From Bacteroidota bacterium (GTDB lineage Bacteria > Bacteroidota > Bacteroidia > 2-12-FULL-35-15), in assembly GCA_025963715.1 (NCBI GenBank), contig JAOQAG010000004.1:1-64000 (forward strand): 64,000 nt of DNA, in the 5' to 3' direction. Shown one piece after another: positions 17,604 to 25,805 of the stretch; position 1 is the stretch's first letter; every line of letters begins with the position of its first letter. A program made the translations under genes and the position numbers. The notes beneath the pieces were generated by a model. The model searched no databases. It saw nothing but the letters and a program-made list of their open reading frames with translations, and was not told the origin of the DNA.

Positions 17604-18034
17604 TGGTATGAGTGGTTATTTTTGGTTTAAGAAATATAAAAGATTGATTAAAAATTTATGCCCGTTCGTCTTTTGCTTCATTCGCGGGGCTTTTCAGTGC
17701 TGCTGATCATTTTTTCGAAATGCAAATATCCACTATTTATTTATGATAAAAAAGAAGCAAAATCATACTCTGAACGATTAAAAATCATCGTTTTATTACT
17801 ATAAAATGCTACCTTAAAACCGTGTAAGTTTTTACTCAAAATAAACATAAATAACTAACAATCAATTAATTAAAAAATAAAAAGGCTTTTAGGATTAGTA
17901 GAATTTTACATTTTTACTTTTATTTTTTGAATTGAACGCTGTATTCTTGTATCGTGAATTTAAAAACACAGTATTGCTTGAGTATTTAATCAAATAATAC
18001 AAGAAGAAATTCACGGAGAATAAAAGATAAAAAT
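17604..18034. other. AT-rich gene-free gap
   Basis: About 430 AT-rich bases separate the start of the J-domain gene from the candidate RNA. No ORF, tRNA or repeat-family member was found. CGTGAATTT near 17955 and AAATTCACG near 18008 are short complementary words. Confidence 0.5.
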
Positions 18035-18042
18035 TACCTTTG
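18035..18042 (+). promoter_or_regulatory. -7 box of the candidate small RNA
   Basis: TACCTTTG matches TAnnTTTG exactly. A good -33 TTTG was not found at the usual distance (AT-rich upstream). The expected transcription start is about 18048. Confidence 0.5.
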
Positions 18043-18047
18043 CAGGC

Positions 18048-18228
18048 GATTTCGTAGGGAAGTTTGAAATAGAAAATAAAAGCGGGTAAAAAAACCGCAA
18101 TTAAATATCCAATTTGGCCGGAAAGGGCCGCTAAGACAGAATGGAAAAACAAAAATCGTGTAGACGATGAACGTTTTCCAATTCTAAAAGCATGTCGGAA
18201 GGAGAGAGCCGGCATGCTTTATTTTTTT
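18048..18228 (+). ncRNA. Candidate structured small RNA of about 180 nt
   Basis: A TAnnTTTG box precedes a stretch with no useful ORF and several predicted hairpins: GCGG-N9-CCGC (18082-18098), a long hairpin AGAATGGAAAA...TTTTCCAATTCT (18138-18185) capped by ATCGT-GTAG-ACGAT, and a strong terminator (18187-18228). A stop-proximal-type repeat begins just after the terminator, as it does after protein genes, which supports this strand. The length and single long hairpin invite comparison with 6S-type RNAs, but I do not recognise a family. The antisense ORF 17895-18215 is basic and hydrophobic with no recognisable domain and is not preferred. Confidence 0.5.
18187..18228 (+). terminator. Rho-independent terminator of the small RNA
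   Basis: The 12-bp stem AAAGCATGTCGG / CCGGCATGCTTT (one G-U pair) has a 10-base loop and is followed by ATTTTTTT. Confidence 0.85.
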
Positions 18229-18400
18229 GTACCGGTACGGATAACGCCCGCCTGAACGATTCGGGCAGGAACAGAAACGAAACTGCGAATCTATGTCTAT
18301 CCAGTGTTTACTAAATCTTTTCTAATCCTTCCCCGAAGCTGTCATCCCTTGCCTGACACGGGATCTCATAAATGCTTGTAGTAAGTTAATAAAATACTTT
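18229..18400. repeat. Repeat cluster between the small RNA and hipB-like gene
   Basis: Starting at the RNA terminator: GTACCGGTACGGATAACG leads into the stop-proximal module carrying the CCCGCCTGAACGATTCGGGC palindrome, then ACGAATCTATG. A left half of the GTCATCCCG element follows at 18339-18385 with the characteristic ATAAATGCTTG interior. Confidence 0.7.
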
Positions 18401-18431
18401 ATTTTTTCTTCTCTAGTTTCTAAAAATATCG

Positions 18432-18498
18432 TACATTTGTAGCATAAAAGCAACATTAAATAATTAAAAACTATTTATTGTAACATAAAAGCAACACT
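18432..18498 (+). promoter_or_regulatory. Probable hipBA promoter and duplicated operator
   Basis: TACATTTG (18432-18439) matches the -7 consensus. Two copies of TGTARCATAAAAGCAACAYT lie at 18438-18457 and 18479-18498, identical at 18 of 20 positions and 41 bases apart (about four helical turns). Each contains an imperfect dyad TGTAGC-N6-GCAACA. The first overlaps the -7 region and the second abuts the ATG. This layout suits autorepression by the XRE protein; binding is inferred. Confidence 0.6.
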
Positions 18499-18499
18499 T

Positions 18500-18844
18500 A
18501 TGTACGCACAAAAAAACTGGTACAACCTCGGCGATCCCGCCATTGTTCGTGAGTTGAGCAAGCAGGTAAAACAAATGCGCATCAATAAAAACATGACGCA
18601 ACAACAGCTGGCAGAACGCACCGGGCTGGATCGCGTTACGATCAGTCGTTTTGAAAACGGCCGCGCTGCCACACTGCTCACCTTTGTAGAAATTTTACGC
18701 GCACTCGATAAGCTGGAATTACTTGACACTTTTACAGAAGAACCGGAGATCAGCCCGCTGAAAGTAGCCGAAATAGAGGAACAATACCGCAAACGCGCTT
18801 CTTCCAAAAAAGCAGATCCAAAACAAAAACCGTCTGAATGGTAG
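18500..18844 (+). CDS. HipB-like XRE-family antitoxin/repressor
   Basis: This 114-residue protein contains a Cro/C1-type helix-turn-helix (about 25-80: MRINKNMTQQQLAERTGLDR, VTISRFENGRAAT). The lysine-rich C-terminal tail is unlike a second domain. The gene overlaps the following hipA-like gene by 7 bases, the usual layout of HipBA modules, where HipB neutralises HipA and represses the operon. Two repeated sites upstream are likely operators. Confidence 0.88.
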   Translation: MYAQKNWYNLGDPAIVRELSKQVKQMRINKNMTQQQLAERTGLDRVTISRFENGRAATLLTFVEILRALDKLELLDTFTEEPEISPLKVAEIEEQYRKRASSKKADPKQKPSEW

Positions 18845-20130
18845 CCAAAGTAAAAATATGGAACCAGTTGGTAGGTGCTGTTCTGTGGGATAAAAATGCC
18901 AATATTGCCCGCTTCGAATTTGATGAGCACTTTTTAAAACAAGGCCTGGACCTTTCCCCGGTACGCATGCCTGTCGCGGAAGCGCTAACCGGAAAAAAAA
19001 TTTACTCCTTCCCTGCTCTCCCTTTTGAAACCTACCGCGGTTTGCCCGGATTACTGGCGGATTCGCTGCCTGATCGTTTTGGGAATCAATTGCTGGATAC
19101 CTGGTTTGCACGACAGGGAAAAGATCCGGAACAGATAGATCCCGTAGAACGCCTGTGTTACATTGGTAAGCGCGGCATGGGTGCACTGGAGTTTGAGCCT
19201 TCCGGCGAATTGGCCAACAGCGCTTCCGAACACCTTGAAATAAAAGACCTTGTCAATCTTGCCAAAAAGGTAATGAACGAGCGGCAGGATCTGAAAACCA
19301 ATATTCACATCAACAGCGATGAAGGATTAAAACAGATCATCAGCGTGGGAACATCCGCAGGTGGTGCCCGTGCAAAAGCAATTATTGCGTATAATGAGGC
19401 AACCGGTGATGTACGCTCGGGACAAATGGATGAGTTGGAAAATTACAGTTACTGGATCATCAAATTTGATGGTGTTACCAATAAAACACTCGGCGATCCA
19501 AAGGAATATTGCCGCATCGAATACGCATATTACCGCATGGCGGTGGATTGCGGCATCATCATGGCCGAAAGTAAATTGCTGGAAGAAAACAAACGCGCCC
19601 ATTTTATGACCAAACGCTTTGACCGTCCGCAAGGCAATACAAGGCTGCACATGCAAACCCTGTGCGGATTAGCGCATTTTGATTACAATAATCCGGTGGC
19701 GTATTCTTACGAACAAACCTTCCAGGTGATGCGCCAGCTGCGGCTTCCATACAACGATGCAGAACAGTTATTTATGCGCATGACGTTTAATGTGATGGCC
19801 CGCAACCAGGATGATCATACTAAAAATATTGCTTTTCTGATGGATCAGCAGGGTACCTGGAGCCTTGCACCGGCGTATGACATGACGTATGCCTATGACC
19901 CGAATAATAAATGGATCCGCAGCCACCAGTTATCGCTCAATGGAAAACGCGATGACATCAGTAAAGCCGACCTGTTGGCCGTTGCGAAAGAAATGAACAT
20001 TAAAAAAGCAAATGACCTGGTTGAGCGTGTTGCCGCTAGCATCGGGCAATGGAAAAAATTTGCAACACAGGCTGGATTACCAAAAGAACAAGCAACAGCC
20101 ATTGCAAAAACACACCTGCTTTATCAATAA
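18838..20130 (+). CDS. HipA-family serine/threonine kinase (toxin-like)
   Basis: The full-length 430-residue HipA fold has an N-terminal HipA_N-like segment (about 1-110) and a kinase core. Visible motifs are a glycine-rich ATP loop GTSAGGARAKA (about 170), the catalytic segment RNQDDHTKN (about 322-330) and metal motif PAYDMTYAYDP (about 345). Classical HipA phosphorylates glutamyl-tRNA synthetase and induces persistence; the target here is not predictable. All key residues are present, so it should be active. It is translated with the HipB-like gene. Confidence 0.9.
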   Translation: MVAKVKIWNQLVGAVLWDKNANIARFEFDEHFLKQGLDLSPVRMPVAEALTGKKIYSFPALPFETYRGLPGLLADSLPDRFGNQLLDTWFARQGKDPEQIDPVERLCYIGKRGMGALEFEPSGELANSASEHLEIKDLVNLAKKVMNERQDLKTNIHINSDEGLKQIISVGTSAGGARAKAIIAYNEATGDVRSGQMDELENYSYWIIKFDGVTNKTLGDPKEYCRIEYAYYRMAVDCGIIMAESKLLEENKRAHFMTKRFDRPQGNTRLHMQTLCGLAHFDYNNPVAYSYEQTFQVMRQLRLPYNDAEQLFMRMTFNVMARNQDDHTKNIAFLMDQQGTWSLAPAYDMTYAYDPNNKWIRSHQLSLNGKRDDISKADLLAVAKEMNIKKANDLVERVAASIGQWKKFATQAGLPKEQATAIAKTHLLYQ

Positions 20131-20197
20131 TTTGAAATAAAAACGGGAACATCCGGCATCATTAAAAAAGAATGTTTTCAAAAAAATAAATTAGTAC

Positions 20198-22459
20198 ATG
20201 TCGACCAATACTACTGAAAATACAGCAGCTTCCATCGCTTCGAGGTTTATTAACAACACCAATAAAAACGTGTTTTTAACCGGGAAAGCAGGCACAGGCA
20301 AAACCACTTTTTTAAAACACATTATCAAACACACGTACAAAAATGCGGTGATTGTGGCGCCTACGGGCATTGCGGCGATCAATGCAGGCGGTGTGACCAT
20401 TCATTCGCTGTTTCAATTGCCTTTCGGAGCGTTTATTCCGGCGCGGGATGCTGAAAATAAATTCAATGAAAATGTAAAAATAAATACGCCACAAACGCTG
20501 TTTAAAGGCTTCCAGTTGAATGCTACCAAACGCCGCTTGTTACAGGAACTGGAATTACTGATCATTGATGAAGTGAGCATGCTGCGTGCCGATTTGCTGG
20601 ATGCGATTGACCTGGTGCTGAAAAGCGTCCGCCGCAAAAATCATTTGCCTTTTGGCGGCGTACAAGTATTGTTCATTGGCGATATGCTGCAATTGCCACC
20701 GGTAGTGAAAGAAGATGAATGGCAGTTTTTAAGAGCGTATTATAAAACCGCTTTCTTCTTTGATGCGCAGGTGCTGCAGCAGAACAAACCCTTGTACATC
20801 GAACTGGATAAAATATACCGCCAGGCGGATGATGCTTTTATTAAGATCCTGAATAATCTGCGCAGCAATCATGTGACCACACAGGACATTGAAACGCTGA
20901 ATACGTTTTATAAACCGGATTTTAAAGCTGCAGCGAATGATAATTACATTCACCTGACGACGCACAATTACAAGGCGGATAACCTGAACAAGGAATCGCT
21001 GCGCCGACTGGAAGGACAATCGTATTTTTTTAAAGCGGAAACTACCGGCGATTTTAATGAATATGCCTATCCCGTGGAATTGAACCTGGAATTAAAAAAA
21101 GGCGCGCAGATCATGTTTATCAAAAATGACCCGACCGGTGCACAACGTTTTTTTAACGGGAAGATCGGGATCGTTTCCGACATCAGCAGCAGCAAAATTG
21201 AAGTGAGCTTTAACGATGAAAGCAAACCTTTCCTGATCGATAAATATGAATGGCAGAATATTAAATACACGCTGAACGAAGCCACCAATGAGATCGAAGA
21301 AAAAATAAACGGCACGTTCACACAATATCCGATCAAACTGGCATGGGCGATCACGGTACACAAAAGCCAGGGATTAACATTCAGCAAGGCTATTGTGGAT
21401 ATTGGCGATGCGTTTGCACCCGGGCAAGTATATGTAGCGCTTTCGCGACTGACTTCGCTGAGTGGATTGGTGCTTTCGTCGCGGATCAATGTAAACAGCC
21501 TCAACGTGGACAAGAACATCACGGATTATTCCAACACACGCGACAGCAACGAAGCATTAACGGAATTATTTGAAACGGCATCCATCGGATTTTTCCAGGA
21601 ATATGTGATCGCGTGTTTTAATTTTTCGGAGCTGAACAACAAGCTGAAAGTGCATTTGGAAGATTACCAGAAAGACGAGCATAAGTCGGCCAAACAAAAG
21701 TATTTTAACTGGGCGCTGGAATTACAAAAGGAAACGGAGGCGGCAAAAAACGTGGCGGATAAATTTCTGAATCAATTAAAATATATTTTCGAATCGAACC
21801 AACCCGATTACAAAGAGCAATTGAAAACGCGCGTGGAAGCTGCAAAAAATCATTTTGTTCCACTGCTGAAACAATTTTCAAAAACGGTAATCAAACAGAT
21901 CAACGGGCTGGAATCGGAGAAAAAAGTAAAAACCTATTTGCAGGAACTGGCCGAGCTGGATGCATTATTTTTCAAGCAATTGCAGCTGATCCACAAAGCA
22001 GAAGCCATGGTAAAATCGGCTACCGAAAACAGCGAATTCTCCAAAGAAACAATCAATACGGATACAGAAAATAAAGAACGCATCCAGGAATTAAATGCTG
22101 TAGCTATAGCTCCAAAAGGGAAACGTGAACGCAAAAAAGAACCGGGCGAAAAAAAGGAAAAAGTAAAAACCAAAGAAGTATCCTACACGTTATATAAAGA
22201 AGGAAAAAATATGGAGGAGATTGCAAAAGAACGCAACCTGGCGATTACCACCATTGAATCGCATTTGGCTGAATATGTGGGATTGGGGTTGATCGATGTA
22301 AAATTATTTGTGGAAGAAGAAAAAATGAAAAACATCATTACCGTATCCAAATCACTGGATACTTACCTGTTTGGTACCATTAAACAGGCACTTTCGGATG
22401 ACTATACCTATTCCGAGATCCGTTTTGCAATTGCCTGGTATCAGAATTCAAAAAAATAA
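20198..22459 (+). CDS. Pif1-like superfamily 1B DNA helicase with C-terminal helix-turn-helix
   Basis: Residues about 10-420 form the helicase: Walker A GKAGTGKTT (about 28), Walker B LLIIDEVSM (about 125), motif III DMLQLPPV, and motifs V/VI in WAITVHKSQGLTF and VYVALSRLT. A long charged, helical linker (about 460-660) with a KKEPGEKKEKVKTK stretch follows. The C-terminus (about 660-753, SYTLYKEGKNMEEIAKERNL) resembles the HTH_40 domain found on RecQ/Pif1-type helicases. It probably resolves secondary DNA structures during replication or repair. It is probably transcribed alone or ahead of the TPR gene 36 bases downstream. Confidence 0.87.
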   Translation: MSTNTTENTAASIASRFINNTNKNVFLTGKAGTGKTTFLKHIIKHTYKNAVIVAPTGIAAINAGGVTIHSLFQLPFGAFIPARDAENKFNENVKINTPQTLFKGFQLNATKRRLLQELELLIIDEVSMLRADLLDAIDLVLKSVRRKNHLPFGGVQVLFIGDMLQLPPVVKEDEWQFLRAYYKTAFFFDAQVLQQNKPLYIELDKIYRQADDAFIKILNNLRSNHVTTQDIETLNTFYKPDFKAAANDNYIHLTTHNYKADNLNKESLRRLEGQSYFFKAETTGDFNEYAYPVELNLELKKGAQIMFIKNDPTGAQRFFNGKIGIVSDISSSKIEVSFNDESKPFLIDKYEWQNIKYTLNEATNEIEEKINGTFTQYPIKLAWAITVHKSQGLTFSKAIVDIGDAFAPGQVYVALSRLTSLSGLVLSSRINVNSLNVDKNITDYSNTRDSNEALTELFETASIGFFQEYVIACFNFSELNNKLKVHLEDYQKDEHKSAKQKYFNWALELQKETEAAKNVADKFLNQLKYIFESNQPDYKEQLKTRVEAAKNHFVPLLKQFSKTVIKQINGLESEKKVKTYLQELAELDALFFKQLQLIHKAEAMVKSATENSEFSKETINTDTENKERIQELNAVAIAPKGKRERKKEPGEKKEKVKTKEVSYTLYKEGKNMEEIAKERNLAITTIESHLAEYVGLGLIDVKLFVEEEKMKNIITVSKSLDTYLFGTIKQALSDDYTYSEIRFAIAWYQNSKK

Positions 22460-22495
22460 TCGTTAAATTAGCTGAACATAAAAATCCTTTTTCCT

Positions 22496-23608
22496 ATGCT
22501 GAAACACGCCTCTTTATTTTTAATCGTTGCATTTACCGCATTATCATTCAATTCCAAAGCACAGGATAACGCAGCGCCCAAAGTAGACACTGCGGATGCC
22601 GTAGGCGTGCTGATCAAAAGCGGGAACATCAAGTGTGATTCGGCAGCCGTACATGCAAAAAACAAGGATACAAAAGGTGCTAATAAATATTATGCGGATG
22701 CCATCAAGGATTATAAAAAAGCAGCAAAAACAAATGCCAATTCATTTGCCGCATGGTGGAGATTAGGAGCTGCACAGGCAAAAACAAACGACTTTAAAAA
22801 TGCTGTTGCCAGCTACGAAAAAGCGCTGGTAATTGAGCCCGAACGTGGAGAAGTATACCGCGAACGAGGAATAGCGCAGCTGGCACTTGGAAACGATACC
22901 ATGGCCATGCACGATTTTAACAAAGCCATCGAAAAAAATTACGATGATTACCAGGCTTTTTATCAACGCGGAATGATGCGGGAAAAAGGGCGCAAATTGC
23001 AGGATGTGCTGGAAGATTATGGCAGAGCGCTGGAACTCAACCCTAATTTCACGGAAGTGCTGATGCACAGAGGTAAATTGTATTACAACGTAAAAAAGGA
23101 TTATGTACTGGCCTTGAATGATTTTAATAAAGTGATCGAGGTGGATCCTGATAACAATGAAGCATTTTTATGGAGAGGAAAAACAAATTTCAGCGGCGGT
23201 AATTTTAAGGCTGCCGACAAAGATCTGAGCCGTTACATTGATTTTGAGCCGGAAAATATTGATGCGCTCATTACCCGCGGTGCTGCAAGGATCAACATCA
23301 ACGATAATTCCGGCGCTGTGCGCGATTTTGATGATGTGATCAAACTGGATCCCAAAAATGTGATCGCGCTTACCAACCGCGGCATTGCCAAAGGTGCGAT
23401 GAAAAATTTTGCAGGCGCATTAGAAGACCTCGATATGGCCATCAAATTAAAATTCGACTATTCTTCAGCCTACATTAACCGTGCTGCCATTAAACTGGCC
23501 TCCGGTGATAAAAAAGGCGCTTGTAAAGATCTGAAAGCGGCGGATGGATTGAACAATGACAAAGCCTACGACCTGCTGCAGAAATATTGTAACGAAGAGG
23601 ATAAATAA
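22496..23608 (+). CDS. Secreted or periplasmic TPR protein
   Basis: The 370-residue protein has a signal peptide (MLKHASLFLIVAFTALSFNSKA) and about eight tetratricopeptide repeats from residue 60 onward (FAAWWRLGAAQAKTNDFKNA, AFYQRGMMREKGRKLQDVLE, ALTNRGIAKGAMKNFAGALE). It is a protein-interaction scaffold with no enzymatic motif. It starts 36 bases after the helicase stop but shows no functional link to it. A stop-proximal repeat begins within a few bases of its stop codon. Confidence 0.87.
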   Translation: MLKHASLFLIVAFTALSFNSKAQDNAAPKVDTADAVGVLIKSGNIKCDSAAVHAKNKDTKGANKYYADAIKDYKKAAKTNANSFAAWWRLGAAQAKTNDFKNAVASYEKALVIEPERGEVYRERGIAQLALGNDTMAMHDFNKAIEKNYDDYQAFYQRGMMREKGRKLQDVLEDYGRALELNPNFTEVLMHRGKLYYNVKKDYVLALNDFNKVIEVDPDNNEAFLWRGKTNFSGGNFKAADKDLSRYIDFEPENIDALITRGAARININDNSGAVRDFDDVIKLDPKNVIALTNRGIAKGAMKNFAGALEDLDMAIKLKFDYSSAYINRAAIKLASGDKKGACKDLKAADGLNNDKAYDLLQKYCNEEDK

Positions 23609-23941
23609 ATACAGATAGCGCCCGCCTGAACGATTCGGGCAGGAACAGAAACGAATTTACGAATCCGGGTAAAATCAGTTCAAAGTTTAAAGTTCAAAGT
23701 TTGCTCTGCGCAGACGCTGTGTGCTGATCATATACTGGCTAAAATTATTCTTTTATTTCTATCATAAAAATATCTGTCATCCCGGGCACCGACCCGGGAT
23801 CTCAGAAATGTTAGCAGCGCCAAATCCTGGTTTTTAATAAACAGATCCCGGGTCAGGCCCGGGATGACGATCTGGAGGAGGAATTTCACTCCGAAATAAG
23901 CACAGATTCGTAATTTCGTTTTTTATTCGTTATCTGTACCA
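23609..23941. repeat. Mirror-image repeat cluster between convergent genes
   Basis: On the left, in plus orientation, the stop-proximal module with CCCGCCTGAACGATTCGGGC palindrome follows the TPR gene, then the TTCAAAGTTTAAAGTTC module (about 23677-23705). In the middle is a full copy of the 97-bp palindromic element (23774-23868). On the right, in minus orientation, a second stop-proximal module (about 23905-23940) abuts the stop of the metallophosphoesterase gene. No gene is present. Confidence 0.8.
23774..23868. repeat. 95-bp GTCATCCCG palindromic element, full copy
   Basis: The arms CTGTCATCCCGGGCACCGAC... and GATCCCGGGTCAGGCCCGGG... flank a centre (AGAAATGTTAGCAGCGCCAA, TTTTTAATAAAC) clearly related to that of the 16388 copy, while the arm sequences differ (CCCGGG versus CCCGCA type), with pairing kept. 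Confidence 0.8.
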
Positions 23942-24997
23942 TCAAAAATCTAAAATCAACCTCTCCTCTCCTGCCCTGTAAATAATAGTACTTATTTTTT
24001 TTCCCGGTACACATTCCAACTCCACAAAACCTGTATGCTGATCGTCCTGGAAAACCGGGTCAAATTTTTTCTTTTTTGCAAGATGCGAACGCTTGCTCAC
24101 ACAACCACTGATAATATAACGCATCCCCTTCTCTTTAAAAAATTGCAAATTGTGCTCGTGCCCGGATGCATAAATAACGTTGTCGTAGTTATTAAAAACC
24201 GCCAGCATTTTCCTGCGCATTTTTTTATAACGCGGCTGCGCTATATCCTGCGAAAACAAACGGTTAGGTCCCAACAGTCCAAATACAGCAAACGGTGTAT
24301 AATTCAGCAAAAAACGCAGTGGCTGTCGGCTAAGCGAATGTTTTCCGTTGGTGTACATCGGGTGATGCGCCACCACAATTACCTGCTCCTTGTTTAATTT
24401 TGCAGCATTTAAAATGCTATCCAGGCGGGAATAAAATAAATCGATGGTGTGTTTTTTAGAGCCGGTCTTGTTTTTTTTATACACCTGTAAAAACCATTGT
24501 GTATCAATCGTCACCAGGCGTAATCCTTCTTTCAACAAAACCGTTTCCGGGCCGGGCAAACCGTTCAAAGGCAAAAAAGGATGCTGCTCTTTATTCGCGG
24601 CAAGCGTATTTGTTTTTACATATTGTTCAACGTAAGCCTGCTGCGCATTTATTTTTTCGAGGCCTTTTCTCCCCTGCGCATCCCAATCATGGTTACCCGG
24701 AATAAAATAAATTTGCCCTTTATACTGCTGTAGAATTTGCAGCTGCGAACCCAAATGTTTCTGCGCTTCTTTATCATCCGCTGAGATGCCATCCGGATAA
24801 GCATTATCACCCAGAAAAATCACCGCACTGTTTGGATGTGCCAACAATTGCTCTTTCAACAATAATAATGCTTTCCCTGAAATCGTGTCTTCTCCGCCAT
24901 CTCCGGCAAGGTAAACCGAAAATGAATTTGCATTTTCAGTTTGGGCAACCAACGAAACAGAACACAAAAAAAGAAAAAGAAAAAGCATTTTTTTCAT
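23942..24997 (-). CDS. Secreted metallophosphoesterase
   Basis: A signal peptide (MKKMLFLFLFLCSVSLVAQ) precedes a calcineurin-like phosphoesterase domain: VYLAGDGGED, VIFLGDNAYPDG, FIPGNHDWDAQG, VVAHHPMYTNGKH and YASGHEHNLQFF give the usual GD...GDN..GNHD...H...GHxH metal-binding set. The substrate is unknown (a purple-acid-phosphatase-like or similar enzyme). The track start is a GTG; the ATG at 24997 overlaps the upstream DUF2752 stop as ATGA and is preferred, indicating translational coupling. The C-terminus has no T9SS domain, so a periplasmic location is likely. Confidence 0.88.
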   Translation of the reverse strand: MKKMLFLFLFLCSVSLVAQTENANSFSVYLAGDGGEDTISGKALLLLKEQLLAHPNSAVIFLGDNAYPDGISADDKEAQKHLGSQLQILQQYKGQIYFIPGNHDWDAQGRKGLEKINAQQAYVEQYVKTNTLAANKEQHPFLPLNGLPGPETVLLKEGLRLVTIDTQWFLQVYKKNKTGSKKHTIDLFYSRLDSILNAAKLNKEQVIVVAHHPMYTNGKHSLSRQPLRFLLNYTPFAVFGLLGPNRLFSQDIAQPRYKKMRRKMLAVFNNYDNVIYASGHEHNLQFFKEKGMRYIISGCVSKRSHLAKKKKFDPVFQDDQHTGFVELECVPGKKISTIIYRAGEERLILDF

Positions 24998-25290
24998 ACA
25001 CACATTTTATAAATATAGCTCGTCATGATAATTCCAATGGTAATGAAATAAGAATACTTCACATACGCCGCGCCATTTTTAAATCTGAAATACAGGTGCG
25101 CAGCAGTAAGACCGAGAGTAAAAATTACAGGCAGCAAAGCCGGGTAGAGATGAAAGCTGTTTGAAAAATCGCCTTTCAGCAATTCAATAAAAGAACGCTG
25201 CATGCCGCAACCCGGACAGTCAATACCAGTAAGCGCCTTGTACGGGCAAGTCAGCAGGTGATTTTCTAACCAATGGATCAGTGCAGGCAT
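24994..25290 (-). CDS. DUF2752 membrane protein
   Basis: A 98-residue protein with the DUF2752 signature TGIDCPGCGMQRSFIELLKG near residue 25 and two hydrophobic helices (about 48-66 and 77-95). Function is unknown for the family; the paired cysteines hint at metal or thiol chemistry. It follows the CCC-motif membrane gene and overlaps the metallophosphoesterase gene by four bases. Confidence 0.87.
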   Translation of the reverse strand: MPALIHWLENHLLTCPYKALTGIDCPGCGMQRSFIELLKGDFSNSFHLYPALLPVIFTLGLTAAHLYFRFKNGAAYVKYSYFITIGIIMTSYIYKMCV

Positions 25291-25298
25291 GTGCGTAA

Positions 25299-25326
25299 AT
25301 AAAAAAAGGACGGGATCCGTCCTTTA
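25299..25326 (-). terminator. Hairpin between the CCC-motif gene and DUF2752 gene
   Basis: The stem AAAGGACG / CGTCCTTT with a short loop is followed on the minus strand by a T run. It lies just before the DUF2752 start, so it may end or attenuate transcription from the CCC-motif gene. Confidence 0.7.
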
Positions 25327-25338
25327 AAATAAAGCCGG

Positions 25339-25749
25339 TTAACGCATCAGGTTCCATGGCGAGTGCGAAGCTGCAACACCAACAATGAGCAGGTAGATCC
25401 AGAAAAACATCCATAAGGAAGAAATGATCAGCCCGATGATGCCACAGATCTTACCGGCACTCATATTTTTGAATGAAGAAACGGTATACAACGATGGATT
25501 CTGATTGTACAAAGCTGTTGCACGGCCAGCCAATACCAGGGAAATGATCCCGAGCGTTACCCCGATAATGCCGTAACAAAAACATCCGATAATGGAAATG
25601 ATCCCCAATACCAAAACTGCGGTGGCATTAGGCAGTTCCATTTTTTCGAATGGTGGCTGAAATGGTTGATTGGGTGGCGTCGGAGGCGTGGTTTGTCCAA
25701 ATTGCTGATCGAACTGCTGATTGATATTTTCGGGATTTGAGTTTTCCAT
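25339..25749 (-). CDS. CCC-motif (DUF4190-like) membrane protein
   Basis: A 136-residue protein has a Gln/Pro-rich cytoplasmic N-terminus (residues 1-40, TPPTPPNQPFQPPF) and two transmembrane helices (VLGIISIIGCFCYGIIGVTL, CGIIGLIISSLWMFFWIYLL) separated by a loop with GRATALYNQNPSLY. This is the small CCC-motif membrane family common next to DUF2752 genes in Bacteroidota. Function is unknown. Confidence 0.83.
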   Translation of the reverse strand: MENSNPENINQQFDQQFGQTTPPTPPNQPFQPPFEKMELPNATAVLVLGIISIIGCFCYGIIGVTLGIISLVLAGRATALYNQNPSLYTVSSFKNMSAGKICGIIGLIISSLWMFFWIYLLIVGVAASHSPWNLMR

Positions 25750-25805
25750 GTATGTTAGTTTTAGTTTGAATTTAAAAGTAAGAACAATTCTTTAAAGCAA
25801 AAAAA

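Noticed and set aside
17895-18215. 106-residue minus-strand ORF opposite the candidate RNA
   Set aside because: It runs through the terminator stem, has no recognisable domain, and the plus-strand promoter, hairpins and terminator form a better explanation. Kept only as an alternative.
18187-18228. SRP RNA helix 8 (GGAAGGAG-like loop)
   Set aside because: The paired asymmetric loop and left CAGG segment of SRP RNA are missing; the stem is a terminator with a T run.
18838-22459. Phage-defence island (HipA kinase next to a Pif1 helicase)
   Set aside because: HipBA and the helicase have separate features and no other defence gene is near; the helicase resembles a housekeeping Pif1/HTH_40 protein. 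Adjacency alone is weak evidence.
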